From assembly GCF_025118155.1 (NCBI RefSeq), contig NW_026251434.1, forward strand, positions 62,001 to 126,000: a stretch of 64,000 bases of DNA. Reading direction: 5' to 3'. The DNA is from Cokeromyces recurvatus. Lineage: Eukaryota; Mucoromycota; Mucoromycetes; Mucorales; Mucoraceae. Each line of letters begins with the position of its first letter. The first letter of the stretch is position 1. A program made the position numbers and the translations under genes. Under the pieces are notes generated by a model. That model did no database searches, had not been told where the DNA came from, and saw only the letters and a list, made by a program, of their open reading frames with translations. Below are positions 61,455 to 64,000 of the stretch, one piece after another.

Positions 61455-62347
61455 CTATAATTAAGAAATAAAATCTTGAGTGTTATAGAGAAAATAGTCA
61501 AGAATAATGTAAGGAAGATTAGTAAATTAGATACATTATCAGTGGATAGATAGTGATAAGTAAAGTATTTAAATAAATTGTTTAAATAAAATAAAAAGGA
61601 AAGAAGAATGGAGCAAAGAAGAGGCTTAATCCATAAATTGTGTATATTATATTATCATGGTTATAATAAATAGTTTAACACAAGTAATCAGTACTAAATT
61701 ATTTATAATTATAAAATGGTGGCATTATTTTAGTAGAAAGTGTAAAGAGCATGATACAATAACATATTTGATCTACTTAAATACATACAATTTAGACTTA
61801 TATATATATATGTATTATTATATTTTATATTTTATTAGTTATCATTTGTTCATTGTTAAGTTTACTAGTAAAAATGGACACAAAATTTATTAATTATAAT
61901 TTTAACATGTAGATGATCATCTTCATTTACAAATGTGTTTATGCATGTAGCTTCAGTATACTTTTCTAAATATATATACTATACATATTTAAGCCCCAAA
62001 AATATCAATATGACTCACACTTTTAAGTCTTTATAAAAGCTTTAAAAGAAATTTAGTATTCAACTTAGAGAAGAAATTGCAGGGCAAAACAGCACTAATC
62101 TAGTACAAAAAATAAAAAAAAAGAGGGGGAGGAAGAAGAAAAGATGGTTGCTATTATTACATAATAAGATGAAGAGAACTACTACTACTACTATAATTAT
62201 TATAATTATTATAGCAATAGAGTAGTAATAAATATTAGCAGAAGAGGAGAAAGGAATGCAACAGTCACAGTATATTGTGACTGCTGTGACTTGCTTTTGA
62301 TGTGGATATGGCATCTGAATTACTTAAAATTAAAGTTTTCATGAAGC
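60406..62347. other. AT-rich intergenic stretch, no gene seen
   Basis: This stretch includes poly(A) runs at about 61181-61207 and 61405-61450 (46 nt), TA microsatellites and a short palindrome at 62262-62283. Open frames are Tyr/Ile-rich with no recognised similarity. Confidence 0.5.
62262..62283. repeat. Short palindrome 65 bp upstream of the tRNA gene
   Basis: CAGTCACA and TGTGACTG form an 8-bp inverted pair around a 6-nt AT-rich loop. A further TGTGAC follows. It could be a protein-binding palindrome or chance; no family is recognised. Confidence 0.4.
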
Positions 62348-62430
62348 AGTATCATGACCGAGTGGTTAAGGTGGTAGACTTAAGATCTACTGCACGTAAG
62401 TGCGCGTGGGTTCAAACCCCACTGATACTA
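62348..62430 (+). tRNA. tRNA-Leu (anticodon UAA)
   Basis: A complete class II tRNA without intron. The acceptor stem AGTATCA pairs with TGATACT. The D-arm is ACC..GGT with an A-box starting TGACCGAGTGG. The anticodon stem GTAGA/TCTAC encloses loop CTTAAGA, anticodon TAA. A long variable arm (GCAC/GTGC) is typical of leucine tRNA. The T-arm is GTGGG/CCCAC with loop TTCAAAC. The last base is the discriminator A. The CCA end is not encoded, as usual in eukaryotes. Confidence 0.96.
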
Positions 62431-62433
62431 ATA

Positions 62434-62439
62434 TTTTTT
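62434..62439 (+). terminator. RNA polymerase III terminator
   Basis: A run of six T begins 4 nt after the tRNA discriminator base, the expected pol III stop signal. Confidence 0.85.
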
Positions 62440-62907
62440 GATCTTCACGTTGGTATTCTTTTTCTTTTTTTTTTTTTATTGTAATAATAATTTTGTATTT
62501 CACAGATCAGATGTATCATAATCAGAGATTATGCTTTACATGTACACTTTAATTTTGCTAGCTAATTGAATTAAGTTATAGACTATAATCATGGCAACAA
62601 TGACTCACTATAAGGGTTTAATAATCTTAGAACATTCCTGTTTGTGGATAAGAACAGTTATATCATATTTTTTCTTTGTTATTCTTGAATATAAAGAATG
62701 CTAGCAGTCTATCAGTATAACTTGGACTACTCGACTTCGTTCTTGTAAGTCTATGGTAGTTGAAAATGTGTTCTTTTCATATATTTCGTCTGGATATTTA
62801 TCTGTTGTAAATTACGTATTTATTCGTTGTTGTTATTTTTTACTATTTACGAAGAACAATTATTATCATAACTTTGCTCATTGGGCTTTATTCGAACAAG
62901 CAGACCT
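62440..62907. other. Spacer between tRNA and Tc1-type relic
   Basis: No gene is supported. The right part may be the 5' non-coding end of the transposon, but I could not recognise a terminal inverted repeat. Confidence 0.4.
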
Positions 62908-63800
62908 ATGTCCAATCCCTTAAAATAAAAAGATAGGTATTATAGAAAAATGTTATGCTAAAAAAAGTCCTAATAGAGCTATATTTAAGGATTTATGCAT
63001 CTTACATGGAACTGTCAGCAAAATTGTAGCAGCTTATAGTGGTATTATATGTAACATAAAAAAGCCATTCAAAGAAATCATCTAGGTAGATTAGTCATGA
63101 TGTCTTTGTATATTAATCATTTTATAACTTCAATCGAAGCTCCTAAAAAGTTATATTGTTGGAGTTATGATATTTATGTTAAAACTATCCACAGATTTTT
63201 TAGATCTGTTGATTTAAAACTTAGATCAAAAAGTCTAAATTGCGATTAACAATGAATGTAACCAAAATTGTTTGAATTGAGCTAAAGAATATAAAGACTA
63301 GGGAGGTGAGGATTGAAAAAAAAAGGTTATTTCAGCAATGAAACCAAATTAAATAGGTTTGATTTAGATGGTAGCATTAGGACATATGTAAATAAAAGTA
63401 TGCCCTTTCGAGATCATATTGTCAATTTTAACTATATTGGCAGTGGTAGAAGCTAGATTTTGTGGAGTAGTTTCATTCAACATGAACTCGGATTTGTTGC
63501 TAAAATTGGGTGAAGGAATGGTCTCCAATTTGTTCTACGAAATATCAAGTGTTAGTTTTATTGAGGCTCTCAAAGACTATAGCCTTAAAAAAGAAAATAT
63601 CATTTTACAGTAGGATAATAATTCCAAGCATACATCCAAGTATGCAAAAGCTTAGTTAAGAAAAAAAGATTAACATTCATGGTTAGTCATTCTACTCACT
63701 AGACCTTAATTCAATTGAAAATCTTTGATTATATTTGGAATATAAGCTCACCAATTATGACATATCATCGAACAACATAGATAAGCTATAGCATTGAGTA
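62908..63800 (+). pseudogene. Decayed full-length Tc1/mariner (DD34E-like) transposase
   Basis: In order, shifting frames, the region gives MSNPLK, the helix-turn-helix SPNRAIFKDLCILHGTVSKI followed by VAAYSG, YVKTIHRFFRSVDLKLRSKS, SNETKLNRFDLDGSIRTYVN (family SDETK; first catalytic Asp is Asn at 63337-63339), FNMNSDLLLKLGEGMVSN, a stop in place of Gln before DNNSKHTSKYAKA (second Asp at 63614), then LDLNSIENL with the Glu at 63717 and TGA at 63726-63728 where the family has Trp. The second Asp to Glu distance is about 34 codons. Many stops and frameshifts show a dead copy. The full domain order makes it the best-preserved relic in the window. Confidence 0.82.
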
Positions 63801-64000
63801 TTATATCTTTTGTACAATAAAGTAATAGTAGATTTAAGTATAGAATACATAGAAAATATAATTAAGCTTGTTGAAGTGACTATTCATACAAAAGACGGTA
63901 AAATCAAGTATTAGTATCTATTTCTCATAAATTCTTCAATATGTTAATTTTAATATTTGATTAATACACATTATATATTTTACTTATAACTATATATGTT

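Overview
The window is nuclear DNA from a filamentous fungus, most likely Mucoromycota (Mucorales-like). The evidence is: very AT-rich sequence full of long A/T homopolymers; many short introns of about 50 to 150 nt with GT..AG ends; a cell-wall set of chitin deacetylase and GT15 mannosyltransferase; a propionyl-CoA carboxylase alpha subunit, which most Dikarya lack; and several decayed Tc1/mariner-type transposases. I see no bacterial features, CRISPR array or rRNA. Exon boundaries were worked out by hand from reading frame, GT/AG signals and remembered family conservation. They are firm where the family is recognised and weaker elsewhere.

Left third (1-33997) is gene-dense. In order it holds: PCC alpha (-, cut by the window edge), Mediator kinase CDK8/SSN3 (+), a pseudokinase (-), an acidic protein carrying a conserved C-terminal motif (+), an unknown small protein (-), ATE1 arginyltransferase (-), TIP41 (+), a PHO80-type cyclin (-), VMS1 (-), a structured GC-rich island (possible ncRNA), a divergent aspartokinase (-), a roughly 0.76 kb repeat, PUS1 (+), an F-box protein (+), TVP38 (-), a small membrane protein (-), a coiled-coil protein ending in a PPxY motif (+), a GT15 mannosyltransferase (+) and SFH5 (-). 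Many pairs are convergent, with stops as little as 4 bp apart.

Middle (34000-53200) is sparse. It holds two ribonucleotide reductase small-subunit genes in tandem orientation with signs of gene conversion, one chitin deacetylase, four Tc1/mariner remnants and long AT-rich stretches without genes.

Right part (53200-64000) holds a palindromic foldback element, a small paralogue of the motif protein at 6.7 kb, the second nearly identical copy of the 0.76 kb repeat, methionine-R-sulfoxide reductase (with an 18-nt exon), ribosomal protein S20/uS10, an AGT satellite with an 87-bp higher-order period, tRNA-Leu(UAA), and a decayed full-length Tc1-type element.

The genes are mostly housekeeping and do not form one pathway. 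Loose functional groups are protein quality control and degradation (ATE1, VMS1, F-box), nutrient and transcription signalling (TIP41, PHO80-like cyclin, CDK8), membrane and Golgi functions (TVP38, SFH5, GT15) and dNTP synthesis (two RNR2 genes). The least explained items are the shared C-terminal motif of the two unknown proteins, the aspartokinase with replaced active-site residues, the duplicated 0.76 kb repeat and the GC-rich structured island.
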